A stretch of DNA of 64,000 bases from Pedobacter segetis (GTDB lineage Bacteria; Bacteroidota; Bacteroidia; Sphingobacteriales; Sphingobacteriaceae): assembly GCF_016623585.1 (NCBI RefSeq), contig NZ_JAEHFY010000010.1:87894-151893 (forward strand), in the 5' to 3' direction. The position numbers and the translations under genes are program-made. This document shows, in pieces, positions 32,275 to 41,440 of the stretch; positions within the stretch are counted from its first letter, which is position 1; each line of letters opens with the position of its first letter. Under the pieces are notes generated by a model. It searched no databases and was not told the DNA's origin. It saw only the letters and a list, made by a program, of their open reading frames with translations.

Positions 32275-32625
32275 GGTTTTGAGCGTGAATTGCGATATGC
32301 AAGAATATTGGAAAATTAAGAAAATATTTTGGAAATGAGATTTCCATGGTTTGATAGATGAGAAAAAACGATGTTTTTCTTTGGTTGATGTTATAGCAAT
32401 AATTGCTGAAAATATAAATTCTATCAACTATTTGGAAGTTAATATCAAAATAAAAAAAATGAGGAAGTGGGTTGGTTAAAAACTTTAACTAACGGATAAT
32501 AATTGAAAACGATGGAAAGAGATTTTTAAAATCAACATTTATTGAGTGTTAGAATATCCTGTTGGATTCTAACACTCAATTATAATAAATAATTGATTTA
32601 GTACTATCTAATAAAAATTATTGGC
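32275..32625. other. Intergenic region with a perfect 15-bp inverted repeat
   Basis: The stretch between the GH20 start and the DUF2807 stop has no gene. It is AT-rich and contains ATTGAGTGTTAGAAT at 32541-32555 and its exact reverse complement at 32566-32580, with a 10-nt loop. This hairpin lies 46 bp past the DUF2807 stop on the minus strand and may terminate it, though it lacks a clear T-run. Confidence 0.55.
32541..32580. repeat. Perfect 15-bp inverted repeat
   Basis: The arms ATTGAGTGTTAGAAT and ATTCTAACACTCAAT are exact reverse complements around ATCCTGTTGG. Possible terminator of the DUF2807 transcript, or a regulatory dyad upstream of GH20. Confidence 0.85.
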
Positions 32626-33345
32626 TTAAAGTTTAACAACCTCGCCAGAGCCCACTTTATTAACAGATAATTTCGGGTTTCCTTTATAGTTTACAGAACC
32701 AGAGCCCAATAAAGTGGCATTTAACTCTTCTTTAGAAGTAATGGAAACGTTTCCAGAACCGGCAATTTGCATTTTACTTTTTTCGCTGATTAAATCTGTG
32801 GCATTTACGTTGCCCGAACCAGAAATTGAAATATTTACCGCCCCAACCTCGCCGCTAAGGTTTATGGTGCCGGATCCACTTAGTGCAACACCAGCCGTTT
32901 GAGAATCTAAGCCGGCAGTAATTTTACCAGAACCACTTAATTGAACATCTGCACTGGCAGAAGAAAGTTTTCCATCTAAATTTATATTCCCAGAGCCAGA
33001 AAGAACCAAGCCATCTAATCTTTTTGCCGTGATATATATGGTAACCTTACCTATACCTACATTCCAATTATTAACGTCTCGCTTTAAGCGGATCCTTAAT
33101 ACCCCATTTTGTACGATGGTTTCTACCCTATTTAGATCTTGTGCATCGCCTTCTAAAGAAATACTTTCTTTAGCCCCTATTTTAACCATGATATTAAAAG
33201 AACCGCTTAAAGAAATCGAATGGAAGTTTTTTACTTCCCGATCATCATCCTGATAAGTAAAACGAGAACGATCAATGATTTTTGCTTCTGAACTAGGTAG
33301 GTTAAGCGCTAAAACAGCACCTAAACAAATTGCATATAATTTCAT
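32626..33345 (-). CDS. DUF2807 (GIN domain) adhesin-like protein
   Basis: This 239-residue protein has a signal peptide ending near PSSEA. It is a DUF2807/GIN (putative auto-transporter adhesin head) domain: FHSISLSGSFNIMVKIGAKE, then repeated LSGSGxI turns (LSGSGNINL, LSGSGKITA, LSGSGTINL, ISGSGNVNA, IAGSGNVSI, LLGSGSVNY) that make a right-handed beta-helix. It is a surface or periplasmic protein of unknown role. The next gene on the same strand is the M1 peptidase, 53 bp upstream. Confidence 0.9.
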   Translation of the reverse strand: MKLYAICLGAVLALNLPSSEAKIIDRSRFTYQDDDREVKNFHSISLSGSFNIMVKIGAKESISLEGDAQDLNRVETIVQNGVLRIRLKRDVNNWNVGIGKVTIYITAKRLDGLVLSGSGNINLDGKLSSASADVQLSGSGKITAGLDSQTAGVALSGSGTINLSGEVGAVNISISGSGNVNATDLISEKSKMQIAGSGNVSITSKEELNATLLGSGSVNYKGNPKLSVNKVGSGEVVKL

Positions 33346-33398
33346 GAAAATAATATTTTTGGTTTTTTATAAGACGAACTACTTTAGAAAAAGTTGCA

Positions 33399-35051
33399 TC
33401 AGTTCTTCAGAATTTTTTGATTTATATAAAAATCCCTTGTTACTTTTAGATCATCAATGGCTTGTTGGGTGTTTAAAACTTTCCATTTATCTGTGGGATA
33501 AATAAATCCCTTTTGTCCTTCCAATTTTACCGGCATATCAAAGCCTTTTACATCGGCCTGCCATTTATATTCTATTTTACCACCGTTCTGTTTAAATTCT
33601 AAAATTGGGATACTGGTATATCTTAAATATTGATCAAATATTTTGGTAAGGTTTAAACCCGATTTTTTATTGATATAGCCAACTACTTCTTTGGTATCTG
33701 TTGTTTTTTTGCCGAAATTATTGTTCAAACCCATTAAAATAGAACGCCATTTCTCATCATCATCGATTATTGTCCTGATGGTATGCAACATATTGCCACC
33801 TTTATAATACATATCGCCACTACCTTCTTTATTTACGCCATAAGGTGCAATAATTGGCGCATCATTAACAATATTTTTTCTGGTACCTATCACATAATCT
33901 ATCCCTGCTTTTTTACCATAAAAATACTCGGTAAACAAACTTTCGGCATAATTGGTAAAGCTTTCATGTATCCACATATCGGCAATATCTTTTGAAGTGA
34001 TGTTATTTCCAAACCACTCATGCCCGCTCTCATGTACGATGATGAAATCCCATTTTAACCCCCAACCCGTACCCGATAAATCTCTGCCCAAGTAACCATT
34101 TTCATATTTATTCCCATAGGCAATGGCACTTTGGTGTTCCATTCCCAAATGCGGGGTTTCTACCAATTTGTAACCATCCTTATAAAAAGGATAAGGGCCA
34201 AACCAATGTTCAAATGCTTCTAACATTCTTTTTACATCTGTAAATTGGGTTTTAGCTTTTTCCAAGTTTTCTGGCAACACGTAATAATCAAGCGTTAGAT
34301 TTCCTTTCAATCCTTTATAAATATCATTGAAATGGGCATAATTTGCCGCGTTAACGGCGATGTCGTAATTATTGATGGGGTTTACCACCTTCCAATCATA
34401 TTTGGTAAAACCGTTTTTTAAATCGGTTTTACCTACCAAACGCCCGTTAGAAACATCCATTATATCATCAGGGACGCTGATGCTGATCAACGCACTATCT
34501 ACTTCATCTGCTTGTTGATCTTTGTTTGGCCACCAAATACTTGCGCCAACTCCCTGGCAGGCCGTAGCGATCCAATCTTTATCGCCATCATGTTTTGTAA
34601 AAACAAAACCACCGTCCCAAGGTGCCCTTTTGGCTACGGTCGGTTTACCCGAGTAATAAACCTCAAAACTATCTCGCTCCCCTTTTAAAATTTCTTTTGG
34701 GAAGGTTAAAAAAACGGCATTAAATTCTCTTTTACCTTTTAATTCTTGATCATGATAGCTGATTTTATCTATGTTTAGGTTATCGAATAAATCAAATTGC
34801 AGGGTTTTAAAAGTTGTTGCGGCGGTAAACCTAAAAAGATTGCTGCCGCTGATGTACCTTTCTTTTGGGTCTATCTTAACATCTAAATGATAATAATTGA
34901 TGTCATAACAAGTACGATAAGGCGATTTGTTGCTACCCCTCAAACTATCAGCTCTAGTAAAAGTTGCCTTTTTCTCTAACAATTGGGCACAACTGTTTAA
35001 TGAACTGGCAATTAAACCAATGAAGATAATGATGAGGATGATATTTTTCAT
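33399..35051 (-). CDS. M1-family metallopeptidase, lipoprotein
   Basis: This 550-residue protein has a lipoprotein signal (GLIASSLNSC, cysteine 21). The M1 N-terminal beta-domain precedes the catalytic domain, which has the GMEHQ exopeptidase motif and HESGHEWFGNN (zinc ligands H340 and H344) with E363 in WIHESFTNYAE. It probably trims peptides in the periplasm or at the outer membrane. It lacks the large C-terminal helical domain of aminopeptidase N. It lies between DUF2807 and an S15 hydrolase gene, both on the same strand. Confidence 0.92.
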   Translation of the reverse strand: MKNIILIIIFIGLIASSLNSCAQLLEKKATFTRADSLRGSNKSPYRTCYDINYYHLDVKIDPKERYISGSNLFRFTAATTFKTLQFDLFDNLNIDKISYHDQELKGKREFNAVFLTFPKEILKGERDSFEVYYSGKPTVAKRAPWDGGFVFTKHDGDKDWIATACQGVGASIWWPNKDQQADEVDSALISISVPDDIMDVSNGRLVGKTDLKNGFTKYDWKVVNPINNYDIAVNAANYAHFNDIYKGLKGNLTLDYYVLPENLEKAKTQFTDVKRMLEAFEHWFGPYPFYKDGYKLVETPHLGMEHQSAIAYGNKYENGYLGRDLSGTGWGLKWDFIIVHESGHEWFGNNITSKDIADMWIHESFTNYAESLFTEYFYGKKAGIDYVIGTRKNIVNDAPIIAPYGVNKEGSGDMYYKGGNMLHTIRTIIDDDEKWRSILMGLNNNFGKKTTDTKEVVGYINKKSGLNLTKIFDQYLRYTSIPILEFKQNGGKIEYKWQADVKGFDMPVKLEGQKGFIYPTDKWKVLNTQQAIDDLKVTRDFYINQKILKN

Positions 35052-35121
35052 TTTTTAATTTGTAGGTACAAATAATGGTTACCCAATTAAATTAATTAGG
35101 CACCCCGAGGTTTGCATCTGC

Positions 35122-36984
35122 CTATTTTATAACATTAAACTCTATGGTACTGTTGTTAAACACTTTATGGGTTTGTTTTTGGAAATCCTTTTCATCTGCT
35201 TTATAGATATTGGGCACAAATGTTTGCGGATTTCTTTGAATTAATGGGAACCAAGTACTTTGGATCTGTACCATAATGCGATGTCCTTTTTTAAAAGTGT
35301 GTAAAATATCCTGCATCGGGATATTTATTTTGGTTTCTTGATTGGCTACCATGGGTTCTGCTTTATCAAAACCATCCCTAAACCTGGCCGGCATCACTTC
35401 TGAGCGCACCATTTGCCAATAATTGCTTAAGGTTACATTTTTGTTGGGCATATAAGGGTTATTTGGCTCATCTGCAGGATATACATCGATTACTTTAACC
35501 ACCCAATCTGCATCTGTACCCGTTGTACTCACATTTAATTTTGCCAAAATCTCTCCACCAATGGTAATATCCTTATCTAAAACCTCGGTTTGGTAAACCA
35601 AAACATCTGGTCTTCTGCCTGCAAAACGTTGGTCTTCGCTCATGTAACCAAAAGGGGTAAATGCAGTTGTTGCCGTAATATCGTTTGTGTAAGGAACGGG
35701 TTTCATTGGGTCGCTTTCAAAAGATCTTGCACCATATTCCATGGTCGAGATTTCTGATAAGCCACCTGTTAAATTAAGCGAATAAACTTTTTTCTCGGTA
35801 TTTTTTGCTGGCCATTGATCAAAAGTTTTCCATTGTTTAACACCCGTATCAAATAGATAAGCTTCTGGTAAGCCAGAATTTTTATCGCCAGATCCTTTTA
35901 AGAAATGATAGAAAAACTTTGCCTCTATGTTTTTTTGGTAAAAAGTAGCAATGCTATCTCCAAAATAAATATCGCCATGCATGGTATGGCCTGTCTCACG
36001 GCTCCATCTGCCATGGCCAAAAGGGCCTTCTACAATGGTATTGTAAGCATTAGGGCTGCTTTTTTCTATCGTTTTATAAATAGCTAAAGGGCCACGTAGA
36101 TCCTCAGCATCATACCAACCGCCAACACTCATTACTGCTGGTTTTATATTTTTAAGGTGTGGTAAAAGGTTACGCTTTTGCCAAAACTCGTCGTAATTGG
36201 GGTGGTTAACCGTTTCTTGCCAAAAGAAATTATCGGCATAATATTTATCCATATTTTTTAACGGCCCTAGATCCATCCCAAACTGGTAACCATCTTTGGT
36301 TTTAGGATCGATCATATTGTACCAAGCTTTGGTGGTGGTATCTGTTTTTTGGATCCCAAAAACCGGGAATGTAAATAAATAGGCTTGGATAAAGGCACCG
36401 TTGTGATGAAAATCATCGAACCAAAAATCAGAGATTGGCGCTTGTGGCGTAGATGCTTTTAAGGCCGGATGGTTAGAAGTTAAACCTGCAGCCGTATAAA
36501 AACCAGGATAAGAAATGCCCCACTGCCCTACCCTGCCATTATTGTTCGGTACATTCTTGATCAGCCAATCAATCGTATCATAGGTATCGGACCCTTCATC
36601 CACATCTTTTTTCGATTGCTTATTATCTATTTCAGGTGTCATGTTTGTCCATTGTCCTTCGCTCTTCCACCTACCCCTTACATCTTCATAAACAAAAATA
36701 TAACCTTCTTTCATCATCGTTTCTGATGGGCCGATGCTGGTTTTATATTTATCCTCGCCATAAGGTGCAACACTATAACAAGTGCGCTGCATCATAATAG
36801 GATATTGTTTGTTTTTAGAAGCATCTTTAGGGATATAGATAGAAGCAAAAAGCTTTATACCATCCCTCATGGTAATATATTTCTCAATTTTATTGTAATT
36901 CTCTTTTACATAGTTAGAATTGCTTTGTGCATTGGCTAAAAAAGGTAAGCATGCAAGTATCAAACAAATAAATCTTTTCATCAT
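35122..36984 (-). CDS. CocE/NonD (S15-type) hydrolase
   Basis: This 620-residue secreted protein (signal peptide LILACLPFLANAQ) has an alpha/beta hydrolase core with the nucleophile elbow GQWGISYPGFYTA (S158). The C-terminal part is an X-Pro dipeptidyl-peptidase-like jelly roll containing TEVLDKDITIGGEILAKLNV, which contributes to the substrate pocket. Family members are acylases, alpha-amino-acid ester hydrolases or X-Pro dipeptidases. Together with the adjacent M1 peptidase it may degrade peptides outside the inner membrane. The gene is divergent from the barrel gene at 37203. Confidence 0.9.
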   Translation of the reverse strand: MMKRFICLILACLPFLANAQSNSNYVKENYNKIEKYITMRDGIKLFASIYIPKDASKNKQYPIMMQRTCYSVAPYGEDKYKTSIGPSETMMKEGYIFVYEDVRGRWKSEGQWTNMTPEIDNKQSKKDVDEGSDTYDTIDWLIKNVPNNNGRVGQWGISYPGFYTAAGLTSNHPALKASTPQAPISDFWFDDFHHNGAFIQAYLFTFPVFGIQKTDTTTKAWYNMIDPKTKDGYQFGMDLGPLKNMDKYYADNFFWQETVNHPNYDEFWQKRNLLPHLKNIKPAVMSVGGWYDAEDLRGPLAIYKTIEKSSPNAYNTIVEGPFGHGRWSRETGHTMHGDIYFGDSIATFYQKNIEAKFFYHFLKGSGDKNSGLPEAYLFDTGVKQWKTFDQWPAKNTEKKVYSLNLTGGLSEISTMEYGARSFESDPMKPVPYTNDITATTAFTPFGYMSEDQRFAGRRPDVLVYQTEVLDKDITIGGEILAKLNVSTTGTDADWVVKVIDVYPADEPNNPYMPNKNVTLSNYWQMVRSEVMPARFRDGFDKAEPMVANQETKINIPMQDILHTFKKGHRIMVQIQSTWFPLIQRNPQTFVPNIYKADEKDFQKQTHKVFNNSTIEFNVIK

Positions 36985-37202
36985 AATCTTGTGGTGTTAA
37001 TTAACTAAGGTAGGAAACATGATCTTAAAATTTATAAGCAATTGAATATATATTATAAAAATTACATAATACTTTGTTTACAACGCATTGATCGCCTTTA
37101 AATATAGAATATGTTATAAAATGTTAAAGTTTAAATTTTATTTTCGAGATTAATATTATTTCAACACCTTTACCTAAATATTTAGTTAATCATCTAAACC
37201 AC

Positions 37203-39983
37203 ATGAACAAACATCTACTTAGCCTGCTCATTGTTTTTTCTTCATTTTATTTGGCAAAGGCCCAAAGCGCTAAAATATTGGGAGTTGTGCGAGATAGCAC
37301 AGATAATATTATGCTTACAAACGCTTCTATTAATGTTTTACAAGCTAAAGATTCTATCCTGGTAAGATTTACAAGGGCAAATACAGATGGGAAATTTAAC
37401 ATCGAAAACCTAAAACCTGGGGATTATCTATTGTTAATTACCTATCCCGATTATGCAGATTATATTGAAAATTTTTCTTTAGCAGAAAACCAAAGCAAAA
37501 ACTTTGGAAACATAAACCTGCTTTTAAAATCAAGGTTATTGCAAGAAGTTATTTTTAAAGGAGAAGCTGTACAAGTGAGGGTTAAGGGAGATACAACAGA
37601 GTATGATGCCAAGACTTTTAAGGTACAACCAAACGCAAAAGTAGAAGATTTATTAAAACAATTACCTGGCATACAGGTAGATAAAGACGGGAAAATTACG
37701 GCCCAAGGGCAAACAGTAACAAAAGTATTGGTAGATGGTGAAGAATTTTTTGGGGATGATCCCACGCTTGTTACCAAAAATATCCGTTCTGATATGGTAG
37801 ATAAAGTTCAGCTTTATGATGATAAAAGCGAGAACGCCAAATTTACCGGGATTGATGATGGTGTGAAAAATAACACCATCAACCTAAAGTTAAAAGAAGA
37901 CAAAAAGAAAGGCTTGTTTGGTAAAATTGATGGGGGCATTGGTAACGATGGTTATTATACCTCACAAGGTTTGCTCAATTTTTTTAACAACAAAAAGAAG
38001 TTTTCTATTTACAATACCATTGGGAATACTACCAGAACAGGTTTGGATTTTAGAACTGCCCAAAAGGCGGGTGTGGGAAGTATGAATATTGATATCTCTG
38101 ACGATGGTAGCGTAAGCTACTATTTTGGTGGTGGCGATGCTTTTTCAAACCAGAATTTTTATGGGGAAGGTGTTCCTAAAATCATTAACAGCGGTGTGCA
38201 TTTTGAAAACAAGTGGAAAGAAGATAAACATAGCATAAATGTTGATTATAGATATGGAAGACTAAATAACTTAGGTTTCAAAAACGATCTAAACCAAAAC
38301 AACTTGCCTAATAAGACTTTAACAAACGCTAACAACCAAAACTTTGATAACCTGTTAAACCAGCAAAAAATAAACTTGAATTATGAATTTAAGATAGATA
38401 CCTCCTCAAACATCAAGCTTACTCTTGGTGATACCTATAAAAAGAACAACGATTTTGAGAAAACCATAACTTCTGGTTTCAATGATGTAAATAATCAAAA
38501 AATAAACGATGGTAGCAGAACTTTTGACAATCAAAATTCTAACAATAATTTAAACACCTCTTTATTTTACGGCAAAAAATTTAAAAAAATTGGTCGCACC
38601 TTAACTTTTAGATTTAACCAATCTTATTTTAAGAATAAATCTAACGGGATCTTAAAATCGACCAATAATTTTTACGATGCTAACAACCAGTTAGATAGCT
38701 TGGATATCATCAATCAGCAAAAACTGAACAACCAAGTAGGTGAATCTTATAAAACCAGTTTAACTTTTACAGAAAAACTCACAAAGTACCTATCAGTATC
38801 TACCAATTATGATTTTGCGCTCAATAATGTACGTTCAAAATTAAATTCTTTTAATGCAAATGGTGCCGGAGATTACGTAAACCTAGATTCTGTTTTCTCT
38901 AACAATTTAAAATATGATGTAACCACGCACCAAGGTGGTTTATCTTTTGGCTTCAAAAAAGAAAAAACCAATTTAACAATTGGCTCTAAAGTGGCTTTCT
39001 CTAATCTCAAACAAAATAATTTAGCTATCAATGATGAGTTTAAGCGTAATTTCATAAATTTTGTCCCTTCCTTAAATTATCAATACAGTTTTAGCAAGCA
39101 AAAAGCTTTTAGGTTTACCTATAATGGAAACACCAAACAGCCCAATATTAACCAATTACAACCCGTTTTAAATAATAGCAATCCGCTTTATATTACATTA
39201 GGGAACAAAGATTTAGATATTGCTTTTACACATCGTTTTAATATTAATTATAATTCTTACAAAGTATTAACAAGCAAGAACATCTATCTCTACGGTTCTT
39301 ATAGTTTTACAAATAACGATATCGTTAATAACGTAACCACCAATGATAAAGGAGCAAGCGTTTCTAGCTATACCAATCTAAAGAACGGCAAAAGCACAAA
39401 TAATTTTTATTTTGGTGGAGCAATTGGTGGTAAATTAGGAAAATCAAAAACCTATTGGGATATAGGCTTTTCATCGAACGGAAATACCTATTACAACATC
39501 ATCAATAATAAATTGAATAACAATCACAGTTATTTTTTATCACCAAGGTTTAGTATCAATAGATATGAAGATAAATTCGGTTTCTATGTCTCGGTTGAAC
39601 CAGGATATAATATCAATAAATCATCATTACAACCTTTGCAAAACGCCAATGGCCTCAATATTAACTCTAGTGGAGAGATTTCTTATCAACTACCTAAAAA
39701 AGTGACCATTGCATTAAGTTACAATTACCAATTTCAAGAAAAAACCGTTGCTTTCAATAATAACTTCGATAAGTTGATTGTTAATTCCTCTATCTATAAA
39801 ACTTTCTTTAAAAACGACAATCTAAAACTTGAAATCTCTGGTAACGACCTTTTAAACCAAAATATTGGCTTTGAGAGAAATGCGAGCGGAAATTACATCT
39901 CACAAACTACATTTAATAATATCCAAAGGTATTTCTTAACCACTCTATCGTGGGATTTTTCAAAATTCGGCACTAAAAAATAA
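37203..39983 (+). CDS. Outer-membrane barrel receptor with carboxypeptidase-regulatory domain
   Basis: This 926-residue protein has a signal peptide (SLLIVFSSFYLAKAQS), then a carboxypeptidase-regulatory-like beta-sandwich (ILGVVRDSTDNIMLTNASIN), a plug-like region with LLKQLPGIQVDKDGKITAQG and VLVDGEEFFGDDPTLVTKNI, and a barrel of about 700 residues ending STLSWDFSKFG. It is of the TonB-receptor-like OMP_b-brl_3 type, and no clear TonB box is visible. Ligand unknown. GLPGLI lies 4 bp downstream and is surely cotranscribed. Confidence 0.88.
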   Translation: MNKHLLSLLIVFSSFYLAKAQSAKILGVVRDSTDNIMLTNASINVLQAKDSILVRFTRANTDGKFNIENLKPGDYLLLITYPDYADYIENFSLAENQSKNFGNINLLLKSRLLQEVIFKGEAVQVRVKGDTTEYDAKTFKVQPNAKVEDLLKQLPGIQVDKDGKITAQGQTVTKVLVDGEEFFGDDPTLVTKNIRSDMVDKVQLYDDKSENAKFTGIDDGVKNNTINLKLKEDKKKGLFGKIDGGIGNDGYYTSQGLLNFFNNKKKFSIYNTIGNTTRTGLDFRTAQKAGVGSMNIDISDDGSVSYYFGGGDAFSNQNFYGEGVPKIINSGVHFENKWKEDKHSINVDYRYGRLNNLGFKNDLNQNNLPNKTLTNANNQNFDNLLNQQKINLNYEFKIDTSSNIKLTLGDTYKKNNDFEKTITSGFNDVNNQKINDGSRTFDNQNSNNNLNTSLFYGKKFKKIGRTLTFRFNQSYFKNKSNGILKSTNNFYDANNQLDSLDIINQQKLNNQVGESYKTSLTFTEKLTKYLSVSTNYDFALNNVRSKLNSFNANGAGDYVNLDSVFSNNLKYDVTTHQGGLSFGFKKEKTNLTIGSKVAFSNLKQNNLAINDEFKRNFINFVPSLNYQYSFSKQKAFRFTYNGNTKQPNINQLQPVLNNSNPLYITLGNKDLDIAFTHRFNINYNSYKVLTSKNIYLYGSYSFTNNDIVNNVTTNDKGASVSSYTNLKNGKSTNNFYFGGAIGGKLGKSKTYWDIGFSSNGNTYYNIINNKLNNNHSYFLSPRFSINRYEDKFGFYVSVEPGYNINKSSLQPLQNANGLNINSSGEISYQLPKKVTIALSYNYQFQEKTVAFNNNFDKLIVNSSIYKTFFKNDNLKLEISGNDLLNQNIGFERNASGNYISQTTFNNIQRYFLTTLSWDFSKFGTKK

Positions 39984-39987
39984 GCAC

Positions 39988-40749
39988 ATGAAAAACACTT
40001 TATATTTATTCATCGTAGGGCTGTTCATCAACATCTGTTCTTCCCGGGCACAGTTTGCGCACTTTACCAATAGTGGCGTGATCGAGTTTGAAAAATCGGC
40101 AAATATGTTTGCCATCTTAAAACCAAAAAACGGAGATGACAACCTATGGCAAAAAGAGTTCTACGAGAAGTATATCAGCAACCAACCACAGTTCAATAAG
40201 TTTAAATCCAAACTATATTTCAATACAGAAAAATCGTTGTTCGTCCCTAATCAAGAAGATAACAACAACGCCAAAGGTGGTTATTATGCAAATGGGGTTG
40301 TTCAAATCAACGAGGTAAGCACCAATTTTAAAACAGAAAGATTCACAACCAAAAAGAAAGTGTTCGAAGAAGATTTTTTGGTAAAAGATACTCTGCGGAA
40401 AATTGATTGGAAGATCACCTCCGAGCTTAGGAACATTGCCGGTTACAATTGCAGAAGAGCAAACGCGATCATCATGGATTCTGTTTATGTAGTTGCGTTT
40501 TATACCGATCAGATACCGGTTTCTGGCGGCCCAGAATCGTTTACGGGTTTACCCGGAATGATTTTGGGCGTAGCTTTGCCCTATGAACACATTACCTGGT
40601 TCGCCACAAAGGTAAACGATATGCCTGTGCCAGAAAAAGATTTGGCACCACCAATAAAAGGTAAATTGATCACTTTAAAAGGCTTAAAAGAAAAGGTTTT
40701 AAGCACCGGCGATTATTTAAAAGAAAGTTTAAAAGCGTTTTTGCTGTAA
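39988..40749 (+). CDS. GLPGLI-family protein
   Basis: This 253-residue protein has a signal peptide (LYLFIVGLFINICSSRAQ). The family motif is present as SFTGLPGMILGVALPY. The first part, THFTNSGVIEFEKSAN-like, is a beta-rich periplasmic domain. GLPGLI proteins are almost always encoded next to a barrel receptor of the type at 37203 (4-bp gap here) and are thought to help it act or assemble; the mechanism is unknown. Confidence 0.9.
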   Translation: MKNTLYLFIVGLFINICSSRAQFAHFTNSGVIEFEKSANMFAILKPKNGDDNLWQKEFYEKYISNQPQFNKFKSKLYFNTEKSLFVPNQEDNNNAKGGYYANGVVQINEVSTNFKTERFTTKKKVFEEDFLVKDTLRKIDWKITSELRNIAGYNCRRANAIIMDSVYVVAFYTDQIPVSGGPESFTGLPGMILGVALPYEHITWFATKVNDMPVPEKDLAPPIKGKLITLKGLKEKVLSTGDYLKESLKAFLL

Positions 40750-40757
40750 AATAACCA

Positions 40758-40834
40758 GGGCGTTTTAACACGCTATCCACTCATACGCCACGGGCATTAT
40801 CCCCAGGCCGGTATCCGTTTCTATCGTTAACGCC
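40758..40834. repeat. GGGCGTT...TAACGC structured intergenic element, copy 1
   Basis: The 77-nt element begins GGGCGTT, has GCTATCC at 40772-40778, then GGTATCCGTTTCTATCG, and ends TTAACGCC. The ends GCGTT and AACGC can pair. It shares both ends and the inner TATCC/GGTATC blocks with the copy at 47375-47448, while the middle differs. It lies 9 bp after a plus-strand stop codon. Confidence 0.6.
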
Positions 40835-40855
40835 TTATAAACGTGGCATATATTT

Positions 40856-40884
40856 TTTGAAATCTTTTTTAAAATCTTAATTTG
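40856..40884 (+). promoter_or_regulatory. Candidate promoter for the RidA gene
   Basis: TTTG at 40856-40859 is followed after 17 bp by TTAATTTG at 40877-40884, a 7-of-8 match to TAnnTTTG. Transcription would start about 16 bp before the ATG at 40907. Confidence 0.4.
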
Positions 40885-40906
40885 CCGCCTTAAATCAAAA
40901 TACAAA

Positions 40907-41290
40907 ATGAACCAAAGAAAAAACTATACAACCGGAAGCGAATGGGAAGAGATAATAGGTTATTGCAGAGCAGTTAAAGTTGGCAATACCATAGAGATCG
41001 CCGGTACAACCGCCACAAAAGATAGCGATGGAAACAACCTGACCACCTTATTTGACCAAACAAAAGCAATTTTAGAGAAACTTAAACAAGTTTTAATCGG
41101 TGCGGATGCCTCTTTAGAAAACGTAGTGCGCACCAGAATGTTTATTACGGATATTAGCCTTTGGGAGCAGGCCGCAAAAGCGCATGGTTTATTCTTTAAA
41201 GATATAAAACCCGTTACCACAATGGTAGAAGTGCGAAAACTTATAGATCCAGATATGCTGATCGAAATGGAAATGACCGCTATATTGTAG
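40907..41290 (+). CDS. RidA-family (YjgF) deaminase-like protein
   Basis: This 127-residue protein has RidA/YjgF features: EWEEIIGYCRAVKVGNTIEI, VVRTRMFITDISLWEQAAKA and TTMVEVRKLIDPDMLIEMEM. The arginine in VRTRMF and the glutamate of IEMEM match the positions used by 2-iminobutanoate deaminases. It probably hydrolyses reactive enamine/imine intermediates; a detoxification role is likely. The gene is followed by a REP-like hairpin and is transcribed alone. Confidence 0.88.
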   Translation: MNQRKNYTTGSEWEEIIGYCRAVKVGNTIEIAGTTATKDSDGNNLTTLFDQTKAILEKLKQVLIGADASLENVVRTRMFITDISLWEQAAKAHGLFFKDIKPVTTMVEVRKLIDPDMLIEMEMTAIL

Positions 41291-41307
41291 GTTAAAATAG
41301 AATTATC

Positions 41308-41343
41308 TGTCATGCTGTCCGCCAACTGGCGGACGGAATGACA
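41308..41343. repeat. REP-like hairpin, GTCCGCCA core
   Basis: TGTCAT at 41308-41313 and ATGACA at 41338-41343 flank GTCCGCCA (41317-41324) and TGGCGGAC (41327-41334), making a long near-perfect hairpin. It belongs to the dispersed TGTCAT/ATGACA family also at 47489 and, degenerate, at 14352. It may act as a bidirectional terminator between ridA and tRNA-Arg. Confidence 0.75.
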
Positions 41344-41356
41344 AATATCAAAAAAG

Positions 41357-41428
41357 TGCACCCGACAGGAATCGAACCTGTACCGTAAGAACCGGAATCT
41401 TACATTCTATCCATTAAACTACGGATGC
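41357..41428 (-). tRNA. tRNA-Arg (CCG)
   Basis: On the minus strand GCATCCG pairs with CGGGTGC (one G-U), the anticodon stem TAAGA/TCTTA encloses TTCCGGT with anticodon CCG, and the T-arm has GGTTCGATTCC. The length is 72 nt and CCA is not encoded. It lies 12 bp upstream of the minus-strand ychF stop, so it may be cotranscribed. Confidence 0.95.
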
Positions 41429-41440
41429 AATATTTAAAAA

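Noticed and set aside
32275..32427. N-terminal extension of the GH20 gene
   Set aside because: The frame is open but the segment precedes a perfect signal peptide starting at 32274 and is low-complexity AT-rich DNA.
29959..33345. Polysaccharide utilisation locus around the GH20 enzyme
   Set aside because: There is no SusC/SusD pair or sensor nearby; the neighbours are a lipoprotein and a DUF2807 protein.
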